A stretch of DNA of 64,000 nt from Spirometra erinaceieuropaei (GCA_902702965.1 CACRXP010000696.1:190547-254546), one strand, 5' to 3'; counted from the stretch's first letter, positions 44,301 to 52,079 are shown. Program-made: numbers and translations. The notes: generated from the sequence alone by a model not told the origin.

Positions 44301-47300
44301 AGGAGGTCCTTGATCTGGTGCGGACCTGCCTTCAAACCTCTGTGGACGCCCTACAGTCCAGGTCTGACACCGTGGACGGCACAGTCAACGGGATCACCAA
44401 GACTACCGCCACCTCCGTGGTCTCGACTGTCCCCGGTTCGGAGTCAGTGCTCCCCAGGTGGGCTGTTCTCCAAACAGTAGTTAGCGACTCAAAGAATGTC
44501 TTGTTGAATGCTCTGCTGGCATTTTCTACACCTTCCCTCTTTGGCTCTTTTTGGGGTCTCTTGTTTTTGTTTACGCTAAATATTTACGCGATGTTTTCTT
44601 CGTGTCTGTTTGGGCTACCGAGACACTCGCCACTTTTGTTTAATTTTCCCAACACCACACCGTGTGGATGATGTGATCGATCGACCAAAAAGCTCTGAGC
44701 AACCGCATGTCTCTGCCTCGTCTGTCGAAGTAAACTGCCGTGCCGTTGCGTCCATCTACACTATAGCCGGGCAAACTGTTCTTGGACTTTATGTGCCACT
44801 AAAAGCGATTACGCGGTAGATGCGCTTGAACATCACGGGACCCAGATCAGAACGCGGTAGGCATTGTTAAGAGTGCGCACTCATAACAATTGCCGTACAT
44901 GGGGGCGACACGCCCAGGTTCATGTTCACGCCGCGCCAGTCGCCTACGTCCGACTCCATCTCCGGTCGTCCTGACTCTGCCTTGACACCGGGCAGAGGTG
45001 GATGGGGAGGATCGAATGCAGTAAATGTAGCGCAAGTCTACTATCACTATAAGCTAATTTAGGCGCCAGTGACCGTTCCGGCGCTCACCATGGTGTGGGA
45101 CACTCAGCGGACATTGTCGGAATCTATGATCGACTTCTCGCCTGTACTTGGAACGACTGTGACTGTGCCTGATCTGGTCGGCTTAGGTGATGTCACGTAT
45201 CGCATCTCACCACACTTGGCGATCGCGGAGGCTCGACCCGTTCTCCTCTCCAGCCAGGCAGACCGAAGGCCCGAAAACCACTTCCACGTCTTGATGAATT
45301 GCTTTGAGTCAGGTCTTGATCTGACCCCCTCTTTGACGCCCCCAGGTAGACAATGACGCCGGATCAGGGGCAGCAATGCCGGCCTTCTGAGGCGGACGAC
45401 GATGAACGTACCCAAGCCACCTCCGTCCTCATTCTTGCAGGGCTTAAGATATCCTCGCGATACTGTTGCAGCGGGCTCGGACAGCATCATTTGAGACGAA
45501 GTCGGCGTACCTCTAGGCACGTTAGTCATATACTCCCTATTTCGCTTATAATCCACACGCAATGTCCGACACTCGCAACCGTAAAGTTGAAGTAACCGGA
45601 CGAACGCACGGTGTACGCGGCTCTTTGGGCGTTGGAGATGTCGTATCGGGTCCATAGGCACTTTCTGTGGATTGCGAAAACCCGGCGAGCAGTATCGATT
45701 TGGGGGGACAATTTCTCTCCATTTGGCAGCTGTCTCATCCCGAGGTATTTGCAATTATTTACTTCTTCAGATTGACGGCCATTAATCCCGAGAGATGTCA
45801 CCTCCTGGTCAAGGATGCAGTTTGAAACCACGTTTGTCTTCCCAACGTGTATGCATAAACCGACCAAGGTAGCGACTCCATTCACCCGTGACACCACAGA
45901 CTGTTGATCAACAAAGTTTGAGGCTAACAAGGCGACATCCTCGGCGTAGTCGAGGTCAGTCAGCCGGCGTTAAGGTGCAAACTCAATACCATAAAAACCT
46001 CGTAGGGTCCTTCCGTTAGTCCAGTCGATGCCGTAGTTGAACAGAATTGGCGACAGGATGCAATCTTCTGGAACGCTAGAACGAGTATCGAGCGTCTGGG
46101 AGAGATTGCTAAGAGCGAGAACTCGCGCAGTGGTGGAACGGTAGTAGGCTGTGATTATGGTGATTATTTTGGCCGGCATAGCCGGTCCCACTATTCGCAC
46201 AGAGACTGACGATGGACGAAATCGAACGCAACGTCCAAGTGAACAAATCAGATAGCGGTCGGCAGAATGTACTTCAGTGGGAATATCCCTACCTCCACAT
46301 TATCCCTCTTGACCTCCTAACGCAGGTTGTGTCGTTGCCTCCGATCTGGGCGCTGGCCGAACATACGAGTGACAGGCGTCATCCGGGATGCTTTGGGTCA
46401 CGTTAGCTAATACACCTGATCTAATCTGCATCTGATTAGCCTCCCAACTGCCACTGGTTTATGAGCGGGGGAGAAGTACGTGACCGACCCTAAAACGGCT
46501 TTCGTCACGCCGGCCAATGACATATTTCTAGCCTTATTAGAACTCTGAAGCATACTAACAATTGTAACTTTAAGGACTGGGCGAAAAAATCGATCCTGCA
46601 CCTAACCGAAGGTATCTTCTAATTCCAGTTTTATTATTCGTTTTCCAGCACCGGACTCGGCTCTGCCATGGAGGATCCTCAGCGGATTAGCAAATATTCC
46701 CAGGCGTCATGGCTTCAACTTGTTCATTCTGTCTGTCGAAATCTGGAATTGGCCCTTGGAATGATACGCGTGAGTGATTCTTTTTTTTTCTTAAACAGCT
46801 CAATGGTCTTTTGGTGTAAAATTTCAACCATTCGTCTGTTATTTTTTCTCCTTCCTCATGAGAAGTCCGCTAAAAGTTTGCAATCAAATCAGGTCTTTTT
46901 TTAACCCTCTTTTTAAAGGCTGTTGTTTTGGTTATCGTGCACTCCATCGAACAATCAGTCGGTAGCCAGCCGATTTCCTCATCTGATTCCGGCCCTGCGA
47001 AAAGCGTACCGCAGGAGATCGGTGAAGACCTGATCCGCAAAGTCCTACGGGTCTACTGGGATGCAGTGAGTTGGTGTCAGACACGAATTATCAATCTTGT
47101 CTCGCCGCGGGCTCGCACAAGTGTGACCAACTTGGCGATGAGCAACGGTCCCACAACCCCTTCCGAGTCGGCCGACGACAGTGGCAAGACTGAGACCAAT
47201 GAACGCCTTACTGCCTCTGAATTTGTCCAAGTAGCTGAACTGCTGGACTCTTTCCAGGTAGGTTTTCTTCAGATATCCTGTTTGAAATTAACAAACTACA

Positions 47301-47970
47301 AAATTGGTAGAGGGGCGACCGGTGAGCGCCACTCTACCATTGTGTATTCCCGATCATAACCGACAAGACAAAGTGCCCGTGGCTCAGGGGGCTAGTGGTG
47401 TTGGACCTCTAGCCCAGAGGTCGCAGGATCGAGCCCCTGGTGTTCCATACTCCGGGGTTGGGTATGACTGGCTGACGATGGCTAATAAGCCAGAAATGGC
47501 CATTCCAGTCTCCCTTGTCTTTGTCAGTAATGTTATTCAAACTACGAAAGTACAGGCTATGCCACTTCGGTGCACTATCTGGTTCTTCTCTAGGCTACAT
47601 AGTTTAACTCCTAAGGCAGAATATTTATCACTGTTATTTCATGCTCCCTCTCTTTCTCTCCTTCTTCTGACAGCAAGTCGTACAGGACGCATGGTGCTTC
47701 TTCACAGCCCCGGTCACCATCAACTCGCATTCCACCGACAAGTCAGCGACTACTGCGAGCTCTAATTCCACCACCACCGTCGTCGTCAACCTGCCTCCGC
47801 AAGCCATGAGACTGCATGGTGTGATCGCGAACTTTGCCTCCGGTCTTCTGCACAGCTTTCATCTTGATCGGTGCACCAAGTTGCGGCTCATGCTCGACCA
47901 CGAAACTTGGCAGGCGGCTGCTGTCCCTGCTCCCGTTCAGTCCCTCGTCGATGTCCTCCATCAGCGAAAA
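17174..47970 (+). CDS. VPS54: VPS54, GARP complex subunit (spliced, 3' part outside the window)
   Basis: VPS54 is a subunit of the Golgi-associated retrograde protein complex, which tethers endosome-derived vesicles at the trans-Golgi network. Ten exons can be placed: 17174-17352, 21902-22095, 26720-26793, 26908-27094, 36974-37230, 41936-42256, 44237-44457, 46649-46769, 46919-47257 and 47674-47970. All borders are GT/AG and phases agree across every junction between placed neighbours. The pieces follow the family order: WTMYDSVVNMAAVLNDP (N-terminal block), IPSIFLASDFDL and NERLSQYLDAVE, VASVHSAQPTIQSLL, VVAEFQVAIQDC, and finally FHLDRCTKLRLMLDHETWQ at the start of the C-terminal domain. A segment of about 70 residues between exons 5 and 6 and the last third of the protein are missing. 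Introns are full of transposons. Confidence 0.85.
17353..21901 (+). other. VPS54 intron 1
   Basis: The 4.5 kb hold a Merlin-like transposase relic (20679-21310, opposite strand). The rest, including 17.4-20.3 kb, shows no gene I recognise; a few 80-120 codon frames have no domain. Confidence 0.5.
20679..21310 (-). pseudogene. Merlin/IS1595-like transposase relic
   Basis: The frame 21074-20679 reads GSIVVTDEWKVYNRL, then YLHCSVNHSKNFKDSTTG and HANAIEAYWSRLKRKLR. This is the DEW ... VNHS ... IEAYW pattern of the ISXO2/IS1595 DDE domain used by Merlin DNA transposons. After KRKLR the frame shifts by one base, and RAHIDEVQYRLWFG (the C-terminal block) continues in a second frame to about 20735. 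Upstream, 21300-21080 encodes pieces like VKWTYCKQ and CFKETLLSKLVAI, which fit the N-terminal zinc-ribbon part. The middle with the first catalytic Asp is missing, so the gene is dead. No terminal repeats were found around it. Confidence 0.75.
21902..22095 (+). CDS. VPS54: VPS54 exon 2
   Basis: A pyrimidine-rich tract and TAG acceptor precede, and a perfect GTAAGT donor follows. The exon encodes YGQSGVCSERR, a Pro/Ser linker and AVFDSEYDYEQHLVSRH, completing a second Cys-His site with the FIC end of exon 1. It leaves one base, which exon 3 completes. The same caveat as for exon 1 applies. Confidence 0.55.
22984..23056 (+). repeat. (CCA)n microsatellite at an assembly gap
   Basis: About 23 perfect CCA units run up to the N run 23058-23143. 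The gap was probably caused by this repeat. The poly-Pro/poly-Gly frames it creates are not genes. Confidence 0.95.
25410..25640 (-). repeat. G/C-rich interspersed repeat, copy
   Basis: It shares with copies at about 33840-34090, 44930-45120 and 62985-63190 (same orientation) and 40535-40680, 54060-54720 and 60680-60960 (opposite) the core AGTAGACTTACGCAGCATCT (variable), followed by a CTCTC-rich tract and an AGAAGACCGGAGGCGG-like stretch. No coding potential. Strand is relative to the 60.7 kb copy. Confidence 0.65.
26130..26275. repeat. Partial arm of the TA-foldback element
   Basis: Sequence around ACCCTTTCTTCGAGTATAAA and GACATCGAAAATC-like stretches matches the right arm of the complete copies at 32407-33385 and 42509-43495. 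Only one arm remains. Confidence 0.55.
26720..26793 (+). CDS. VPS54: VPS54 exon 3
   Basis: The 74-base exon after a TTTGTAG acceptor encodes TRNWTMYDSVVNMAAVLNDP, the strongly conserved N-terminal VPS54 block (family pattern W-T-V-Y ... LPAALNDP). Donor is CAG/GTAATT. The frame upstream of 26720 stays open to 26446 but does not resemble VPS54. Confidence 0.85.
26908..27094 (+). CDS. VPS54: VPS54 exon 4
   Basis: After a 114-base in-frame intron with a strong CTCTCTTCTCAG acceptor, it encodes SRDWGEAFERAVVLPL and ITERHFRAYLGRLSQRQAR, matching the family's F-x-K-x-W-G and ISKEHF ... Y ... ISQRE blocks. Donor is TCAG/GTAAAA and one base is left, fitting exon 5. Confidence 0.9.
27127..27232 (+). 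repeat. CT-rich microsatellite
   Basis: Interrupted (CT)n/(CCCTCT)n tract directly after the exon 4 donor. Confidence 0.9.
27515..27585 (+). repeat. Penelope-family 3' tail, left half
   Basis: GCGATCGCTGGAACAAGAGT and what follows match the tail downstream of the GIY-YIG relic near 63205-63240 (GATCGCAGGGACAAGAGTTT). The match is interrupted by the foldback element at 27586-28197 and resumes at 28198. Confidence 0.6.
27586..28197. mobile_element. Palindromic foldback element, family 2
   Basis: Bases 27755-27957 and about 27985-28194 are near-perfect reverse complements around a spacer of about 30 bases. The left part (27590-27740) also contains a G/C-rich module found again at 35590-35720, 35940-36060 (inverted) and 61205-61330 (inverted). 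The element is flanked by the 7-base direct repeat TTAGATT (27579-27585 and 28198-28204), a likely target duplication in a Penelope tail. No protein is encoded. Class unknown. Confidence 0.65.
28198..28325 (+). repeat. Penelope-family 3' tail, right half
   Basis: TCTCGAATCCATCATCGAAG and TATAGGATGTATTTGTCATT match the tail at 63250-63345 (CTCGAACCCATCATCAGAG, TGTAGGATGCACTCGCCATG). Confidence 0.6.
28356..28450 (-). repeat. tRNA-derived SINE, 3' part
   Basis: The reverse strand carries the body module CTGGCGACGGCTAATAAGCC and the following CAGAA...TTCCAG region shared with the fuller copies at 34562-34712 and 47374-47525. The tRNA-like head is missing. Confidence 0.65.
28500..28560 (+). repeat. 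SINE-like tRNA head
   Basis: GCCCGTGACTCAGTGGTTAG and TTGGACCTCTA match the A-box half of the SINE at 47374. The body diverges, so it is a fragment or a related family. Confidence 0.45.
28700..30170. other. Intronic stretch, nothing recognised
   Basis: About 1.5 kb of AT-rich sequence with only short frames. No repeat family or domain identified. Confidence 0.4.
30184..31530 (-). pseudogene. Penelope-like element: RT and GIY-YIG relic
   Basis: Right to left: MVSFDVT then an in-frame stop and LFTSIPPNVAREV (31520-31450), INGTPMGSLVSYLVAELVEQ and the catalytic RYADDTFVIVKKD (to 31165), MPFLDVLVRRNLNGELETT (31092 on), and SVAHKRSCVKTLFKR. The GIY-YIG endonuclease follows (YRIPCQNCPFNYTGQIGR, then SRIREHKLTVRRDDALSQVA, to 30415). 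This RT plus C-terminal GIY-YIG order is specific for Penelope elements. The 5' half is missing and several frameshifts are present. The 3' end runs into a (GAA)n repeat at 30184-30200. Confidence 0.9.
32294..32366 (-). repeat. tRNA-derived SINE, body fragment
   Basis: GACTGGAGTGGTCATTTCTG and CTTATTAGTCATTGCCGGCC match the body of the SINE (inverted) at 34580-34620. No head. Confidence 0.55.
32407..33385. mobile_element. TA-foldback element, copy 1
   Basis: 979 bases starting CAGTAGGTGGGCTAACTCAT and ending with the reverse complement (TTAGCCCACCTACTG), flanked by TA on both sides. The arms of about 370 bases are imperfect reverse complements; for instance TAATCTAGTTACCTC near 32525 pairs with GAGGTAACTAGATTA near 33270. 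The middle is unique. No protein. The ends and TA duplication suit a non-autonomous Tc1/mariner-type element with long inverted arms. Confidence 0.75.
33840..34090 (-). repeat. G/C-rich interspersed repeat, copy
   Basis: Inverted relative to the 60680-60960 copy: it shares GGACATCGTC near one end, a CAAGTCTACC/ACTATA stretch in the middle, TTGACACCGGG and GTGGTGGCACGCCTAGATGC at the other end. Confidence 0.7.
34562..34712 (-). repeat. tRNA-derived SINE, full-length-like copy
   Basis: Reading the reverse strand from 34712: CATGGCCCAGTGGTTAGAGG (A box), GGTCGCGAGTTCAAGCC (B box, near the RGTTCNANNCC consensus), then the non-tRNA body with GGGTATGACTAGCTGACG, GGCTAATAAGCCAGAAATGG and CCATTCCAGTCTCCCTTG. 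The same order occurs at 47374-47525. Confidence 0.8.
35586..36255. mobile_element. Double palindrome of foldback family 2
   Basis: Bases 35586-35775 pair with about 35877-36070 (both contain the module TTTCGCCG...CTGCCGCTG and GTGGGTCCCCC in opposite directions). Bases about 35755-35870 pair with about 36100-36250. The modules are those of the element at 27586-28197. The short frame across it is fortuitous. Confidence 0.65.
36974..37230 (+). CDS. VPS54: VPS54 exon 5
   Basis: A TTTCAG acceptor leads to TDPATIIPSIFLASDFDL, PQTFHRVIP, a Ser/Gln-rich linker and NERLSQYLDAVELRIIKH. These fit the family's P-K-I-F-x-x-x-x-F-x-L, TFNSVLP and EKLSHYLDIVE blocks. The donor is a perfect GTAAGT; phase 0. 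Confidence 0.9.
39631..39710 (+). repeat. Penelope-family 3' tail fragment
   Basis: GATGCGATCGCTGAGCATGA, CTGACGTTTCGGAT and CTCGAAC match the tail at 63205-63255. Confidence 0.55.
40376..40465 (-). repeat. tRNA-derived SINE, body fragment
   Basis: Inverted GGCTAATAAGCCAGAAATGG, GGGTATGACTGGCTGACGAC and CAGGTGTTCCACACTTCGGG modules as at 34562-34712 and 47374-47525, with the head replaced by other sequence. Confidence 0.7.
40535..40680 (+). repeat. G/C-rich interspersed repeat, copy
   Basis: It contains GTGAATTAGTTTATAGTGAT, the CGCAGCGTCTGCCGCACTCT core and AATGACCGGAGGCGG, in the same order as at 60740-60870. Confidence 0.7.
41625..41880. repeat. Partial left arm of the TA-foldback element
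   Basis: CTTTTGAACGAGCTTTTTCG, CATGCAGCATAAT and AAAATTACGTCTTTTTAAA match the left arm of copy 2 at 42509-42840. It ends just before exon 6. Confidence 0.6.
41936..42256 (+). CDS. VPS54: VPS54 exon 6
   Basis: After CTTCTTCTTCAG the exon encodes VASVHSAQPTIQSLLKSN, ALDLVSSTQELL, CLRHLSAQLTEIARFVQNMV and VAEFQVAIQDC, the most conserved stretch of the N-terminal half (family: TVHQTQPTVQ-LL, ALDLIATTQEVL, FRHLGSQLCE). It ends at GAT/GTGAGT, phase 0. Confidence 0.92.
42509..43495. mobile_element. TA-foldback element, copy 2
   Basis: 987 bases from CAGTAGGTGGGCTTACCCAT to TTAGCCCACCTACTG, with TA on both sides (42507-42508, 43496-43497). Long inverted arms as in copy 1; the arms of the two copies match over most of their length. 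It lies in VPS54 intron 6. Confidence 0.75.
43578..43662 (+). repeat. Degenerate SINE copy
   Basis: GTCTAACGCCTTACCATCTG, GGGCCTTGAGCTC (B-box-like) and AAGTCAGAAATGGTCATGCC follow the SINE order but with a deletion. Confidence 0.5.
44237..44457 (+). CDS. VPS54: VPS54 exon 7
   Basis: A GGCAG acceptor leads to LMPSVLGLLRIGHYEFVDIL and KEVLDLVRTCLQTSVDAL, matching the family's LVFGLLKQRKLNFLEIY ... IKQCV block. A Thr/Ser-rich insertion follows. The donor is CAG/GTGGGC; two bases are left, fitting exon 8. Confidence 0.88.
44930..45120 (-). repeat. G/C-rich interspersed repeat, copy
   Basis: Inverted core GTAGCGCAAGTCTACTATCA, CTATAAGCTAATTTA and GACATTGTCGG near 45110, as in other copies. Confidence 0.65.
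45210..46400 (-). pseudogene. RTE-like reverse transcriptase relic in VPS54 intron 7
   Basis: Right to left: FVHLDVAFDFVHRQSL (RT block with the first Asp, 46245-46200), IITIITAYYRSTTARVL, SVPEDCILSPILFNYGID (where a GV-QGC-LSP block is expected), then DYAEDVALLAS near 45950-45920 (YADD changed to YAED), CIHVGKTNVV, KYLGMRQLPNG, ARRVFAIHRKCLWTRYDIS and a frameshifted LYGCECRTLRVD. A different family from the zinc-finger-tailed element. The endonuclease half is absent. Confidence 0.8.
46649..46769 (+). CDS. VPS54: VPS54 exon 8
   Basis: After TTTTCCAG the exon encodes SAMEDPQRISKYSQASWLQL and VHSVCRNLELALGMIR, fitting the family's MRMLNFPQWFDLLKDIF block. One base completes a Ser codon with exon 7. 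The donor is CGC/GTGAGT, phase 0. Confidence 0.82.
46919..47257 (+). CDS. VPS54: VPS54 exon 9
   Basis: Only 149 bases separate it from exon 8. It reads AVVLVIVHSIEQSV (family: ATLNIIHSVVLSVL), an acidic Ser-rich linker, EDLIRKVLRVYWDAVSWCQ, RARTSVTNLAMSN, and ERLTASEFVQVAELLDSFQ (family: LNSMEFITLSRLMETFI). The donor is CAG/GTAGGT, phase 0. Confidence 0.88.
47374..47525 (+). repeat. tRNA-derived SINE in VPS54 intron 9
   Basis: GCCCGTGGCTCAGGGGGCTA (A box), GGTCGCAGGATCGAGCCCC (B box), then GGGTATGACTGGCTGACGAT, GGCTAATAAGCCAGAAATGG and CCATTCCAGTCTCCCTTGTC. The tRNA-like head is close to a real tRNA but lacks a complete acceptor stem, and the body is shared with at least four other copies. 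Confidence 0.82.
47674..47970 (+). CDS. VPS54: VPS54 exon 10
   Basis: A TTCTGACAG acceptor leads to QVVQDAWCFFTAPVT, a Ser/Thr run, GVIANFASGLLHSFHLDRC and TKLRLMLDHETWQAAAVPAP. The latter is the diagnostic start of the conserved C-terminal VPS54 domain (family: RFHEERKTKLSLLLDNERWKQADVPAEFQ). The end is uncertain: a weak GTACGC donor at 47971 is preferred because the frame otherwise stops at 48001. Confidence 0.88.
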
Positions 47971-49074
47971 GTACGCATAAAACCGCCTACTTTCATAAAT
48001 TAGGTAGCAAGGATTGTGTAGTGGTGTCTAAATGGTCTATCTGGCCAACCAGAGGAGACCGACTGGAATCAGCCCCAACCGATTTAGTTTAAACCTCAGT
48101 CCACATTGGCTTCATCATCTAATAGCCGGGACCTCAATCAGACCACCACCCACTAGACGGCAAAGTAGTCAGGTAAATAACAGCCACGGTGAACTAAAGG
48201 AGATCAATTAGGCTGAGGTCGTGGACCCTTTTGTGCTTTTTCAATACCCTTCTCATTCGGCCACAGTACTGACCAGCGTCCGCGGGTGGACACAAACTTA
48301 TTAACCTATACACACGTGCACACAATGAATACGCTTCAATCGCGGGTGTCCTTTCTTGATGTGCTGATGACCTAGTTACCGGCATTCGGGTCGATAATGG
48401 CCGCGGTTTCATTACTGGTGTGAGCGAGAATTTCTCTGAGCACGGGCCTGCCATTATTTTTACCTGAGGTAGTGTTTAACCGTGCTTCCTCTGGGAAAAT
48501 TCCTAGCACGAATGGCGTGACGTTCCTGTTTCGTCAACCTGATTGTTCTGCCCTCAACTACCCTCCACTAGTCACTCTTCGTCACCGTCAATCACTTACT
48601 GTCGGTCTGTCTCTGGTGTTTTTTTCTCACCCAGATTCAGCCGTTCCCATCAGAGCCATAGCTGTTTTTTCATAAGTCGCCTATTGATCTACCATTTTTA
48701 AAGTTTATTTCCGAAAACTGGAATATACACTAGAAAGCACTTCTGTAAACTCCGGGGAGGGGGAAACGCTCTGATGATCCGAACATCGTGTAGCGACACA
48801 AAATCGGTAAAACACGTGTCTGGGTTTTTAGATAGTATACATGTGGTTAGTATCATGGCCTACAAACGTAGCCTGTGTTTTGCAGCGTCTTCTACGCATT
48901 GCTTGGCACTTCNNNNNNNNNNNNNNNNNNNNNNNNNNNNNNNNNNNNNNNNNNNNNNNNNNNNNNNNNNNNNNNNNNNNNNNNNNNNNNNNNNNNNNNN
49001 NNNNNNNNNNNNNNNNNNNNNNNNNNNNNNNNNNNNNNNNNNNNNNNNNNNNNNNNNNNNNNNNNNNNNNNNNN

Positions 49075-49275
49075 CGTTGACCTTGCTGTTTTACATCGAT
49101 TTTCTCTGTCGAAATTCAAACCTTTGTACCTTTCTCACTTGTTAATTCTGTTATGCAACGATCGGCAGCAGTTGAGAAGCGGTCGCGAAATTTTGTGGTG
49201 CCATTAAATTCTGCTGCCCTTGCTTGCTTCAAATAATAAACTTCCAATATCTACAGTTGGTGACCCGGCTGGTGA
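49075..49275 (+). mobile_element. Candidate LTR end with primer-binding site
   Basis: An AATAAA at 49235-49240 is followed by CTACA at 49251-49255 and, two bases on, TGGTGACCCGGCTGGTG at 49258. TGG plus GTGACCC is the usual form of a site complementary to a tRNA 3' end in Gypsy-type (CsRn1-like) elements. The LTR start would lie in or before the N gap. No gag or pol follows, so this is a relic at best. Confidence 0.4.
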
Positions 49276-49949
49276 AAGGCGTCGAAGTTTACGAACTCGC
49301 AAACTGACACAAACGCATGGACCTAATACACATTTATCAGGAGCTCCCGACCAGGCTTCTGTTCTGAACTGACGTTGGTTTTTCTACAACTGGCGCGTAG
49401 CTGCTGCAGCATCAGGAGGGGATGTGTCACTTCATTGTCAAAAAGTTACAGCGAATTTGAACTTACTGTCTGTCATGTTGTCAACAGCAGAGTTGTCTCA
49501 GCTTCTGGAGGTCTTGAGCTTTTTGAAATGCAAAATTTGCCGAAAATTAAGTCATCCGGCCCCCAGAATTCGTCTTCCGGACTGTATTTCGAAAGTGAGG
49601 AAGGAATGATTAAACTGAGAGTTGGGATACCTATGGAACGGCGAACGTTCAGAGCCTGCGAATGCTCCAAATTTCCTGCCTCGGAACTCGGCAGTTTCGC
49701 TCTGAACTTCCACAGGCATTCTTTTGCGTCGCATTTTATCAAGATGGATTCCTGGGGAACAAGATCAAAGACGAATGTTAACGAAAACGTACCGTTAGTG
49801 AGTTTGGCTAGATCGCAGTTGGTAACCCGGACCTGCATTACAGGTGGCTGGGGGGTTTGTTTACTGGGGTTATTTTGTGGGACTCCATAATCACATCTAA
49901 CACATTTGGCTTCCGTCTTACGTTTGAGGGTACCGGTTAATTGTTTTCG

Positions 49950-50165
49950 ATTTTCCGGTTAGGGTTATGCCTTTAGGCTTAGGTTTTTGGGTTATGGTTA
50001 GGGTTTGAGCGTACGAATAGGTTCCAGTATTACGGTTAGGCCTCTCAGTTACGGCTATGTCTAAGGGCTACGGTTACGTTTACGATTTCGGCTAGGATGA
50101 GGGTTGCCGTTAGGGTTAACGGTTGAGGTTAGGGTTAAGGTTGGGATCAGGGTTAAGGTCGCCGT
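49950..50165 (+). repeat. Degenerate telomere-like (TTAGGG) repeats
   Basis: About 200 bases contain many TTAGGG or one-base variants (GGTTAGGGTT, GGTTATGGTTAGGG, CGTTAGGGTTAACGG, GGTTAGGGTTAAGG). It is not a perfect array. It looks like an interstitial telomere-type or GGGTTA-rich satellite relic. Confidence 0.75.
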
Positions 50166-51499
50166 TCGCTTCCCATTCCGGACTACCAACTGCGATCTAG
50201 CCGTGATTTTGTCTAAGTCGATTTATTTTACAGCTGGTTTTGTGTTTTACCCGTCTCTGCTTTGTTTAATTTACGACAAACTTTCCTGCAGCCCCTCTGA
50301 AATGTCGAAGCCACACCTCCAAACTAACACACTACTGGGTGTCCTCTGTGCGGGTAGAAAGAGTTGGACTGCTTTTTTAGACCGACGACGCCTTTTGCGC
50401 TGACAAACAAGACTTCCTCAGGCCGGCAGGATTGTTCTATCTAGAGAGACTAATTCATTCTCCTTGCGGTCGATTTTCCTTGTGAACTAGTCATTTGCTC
50501 GTTCATCCTGTGCCTTGGCCCGTAGGGCAAAAAGCTAAAAAAACTATGTGTTCATTTAGTGGAAGCCGTTTAATAGCTACTGGATTCTCTTACTTCTGTA
50601 TAGATTAATCAGCTCAAATAGGCACAAAAGGGATTTCCCTACGTGAAGCTGAAAACCACCCATACGAGGACACTTACCAAGGCATCAGACATACTTACGG
50701 TTGTTCAGAAGACGATTTGGCGAGCATACATTGCTTTCGATAAATTCTCCCCAGGCCAGTGCAGTTATATGAGAACGGGGCACAGTCAAACATGTCAGTG
50801 ACTGAAAAATCGATAAAAGTTAGTTTAAAAATACAGGCGGCGCGAGAACGAAAGGGTGCAGAAAATTGCATGTGGTTAGTCAACCTTTGACCACGGTAAA
50901 CGCGGAGCCTGAACGAGGTGCTTCAGGGCGCATAGGGTCGGTTTTCGTAACCGGATTGCATCCGCTTCTGCTGTTGCCAATAGACGCTAGCCCAGTAGCT
51001 TAGGATAGCTCGAAGGGGGCCTTATAAATCACTCAAAAAGCTTCATGGGGGTCTACGCGATGCCCTGAATCAACTGCGTGCGCAAGAATGATGTTGCTTA
51101 TGCTCCTAGTTTCGTCTTTTGCCAGCCAGTCAGGGATGTGTTCTCATATTCTCTTGGATATACGACCGATATAACCTGCTCAACTGGAACAGGTAAAGGC
51201 ATAGGTGCATATTTAGGTGGTCTGACGTGGCAACCTATCCTTACCACTATGGGAATTCTCGCTACGTATGATTGTGTCGAACATTTTTTCGCTCATCGCT
51301 CTGCAAAGGTGCAAAGGATGTTCTTAATTAAATGTACTATAGCTTCGCTTTCCTGACAAAACTTGCATTTTCGGAGGGGAAGATGAACCAAGTACCTGGT
51401 GGTGGCTTTGGAGGAAATCTGCTCTTCTTTATGCAACCAGTTTGAAATTAGACTTTCCTCTCGTCTGCTGTTCACAGATGACGTGAAAGTAAGACCGCC

Positions 51500-51670
51500 A
51501 CACGCAACGACGTCCACTGCGTGCCGCACGCAGTAGTCGGACTTGCGCAGCACCTGTCGCACTCTCTCCTCCCTACCACACCATGGCCCCGCCGTCAAGA
51601 AGGTCGGAAGTGGGCCAGGCGCGGTGACTGACAAAATCAAACAGACCGTTCATGCCAACACACAACCTAA
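51500..51670 (+). repeat. G/C-rich interspersed repeat, copy
   Basis: GACTTGCGCAGCACCTGTCG, CACTCTCTCC and GTCAAGAAGGTCGGAAG follow the order of the 60.7 kb copy. Confidence 0.6.
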
Positions 51671-52079
51671 TCCCCATTACATACACCAGACTTCCGTAAG
51701 AACGACTGGTATCTTACATGCGTAAGAGTACCATAAAGCCATTGCGGCTTAGTCCACTGTCCCTAGGAAAACCTAGTTACCGAGACAATGCTTCGTAGCG
51801 TCTGATCCTTAAAGTCGCACTTGGATTTCTACCCTCAATGCAAGGAAGGAATGGAAAAATGCATATCCGTCAAAGAAATAGCATTTATGATGGCTTGGCT
51901 TTCTCACCGTACAGTGTTTATTTGATTCACACATTTCAGAACCTATTTGTATTCTGCATAGCCTCGGCATCCTCTCTTTTAACCCCCCCCCCCCCGTGTT
52001 CCACTTGTAAGTGAAGATTTAGGAGTCTGGTAAGTGGACCGCTATAAGGTCCTCCTCTACAACTGCCTTACGACGACGC

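Noticed and set aside
47374..47440. Stand-alone tRNA gene
   Set aside because: A and B boxes are present but the acceptor stem does not close, and the sequence continues into a body shared with other SINE copies.
49375..49890. 171-codon frame on the + strand
   Set aside because: No domain or compositional sign of coding; the opposite strand is also open for 121 codons.
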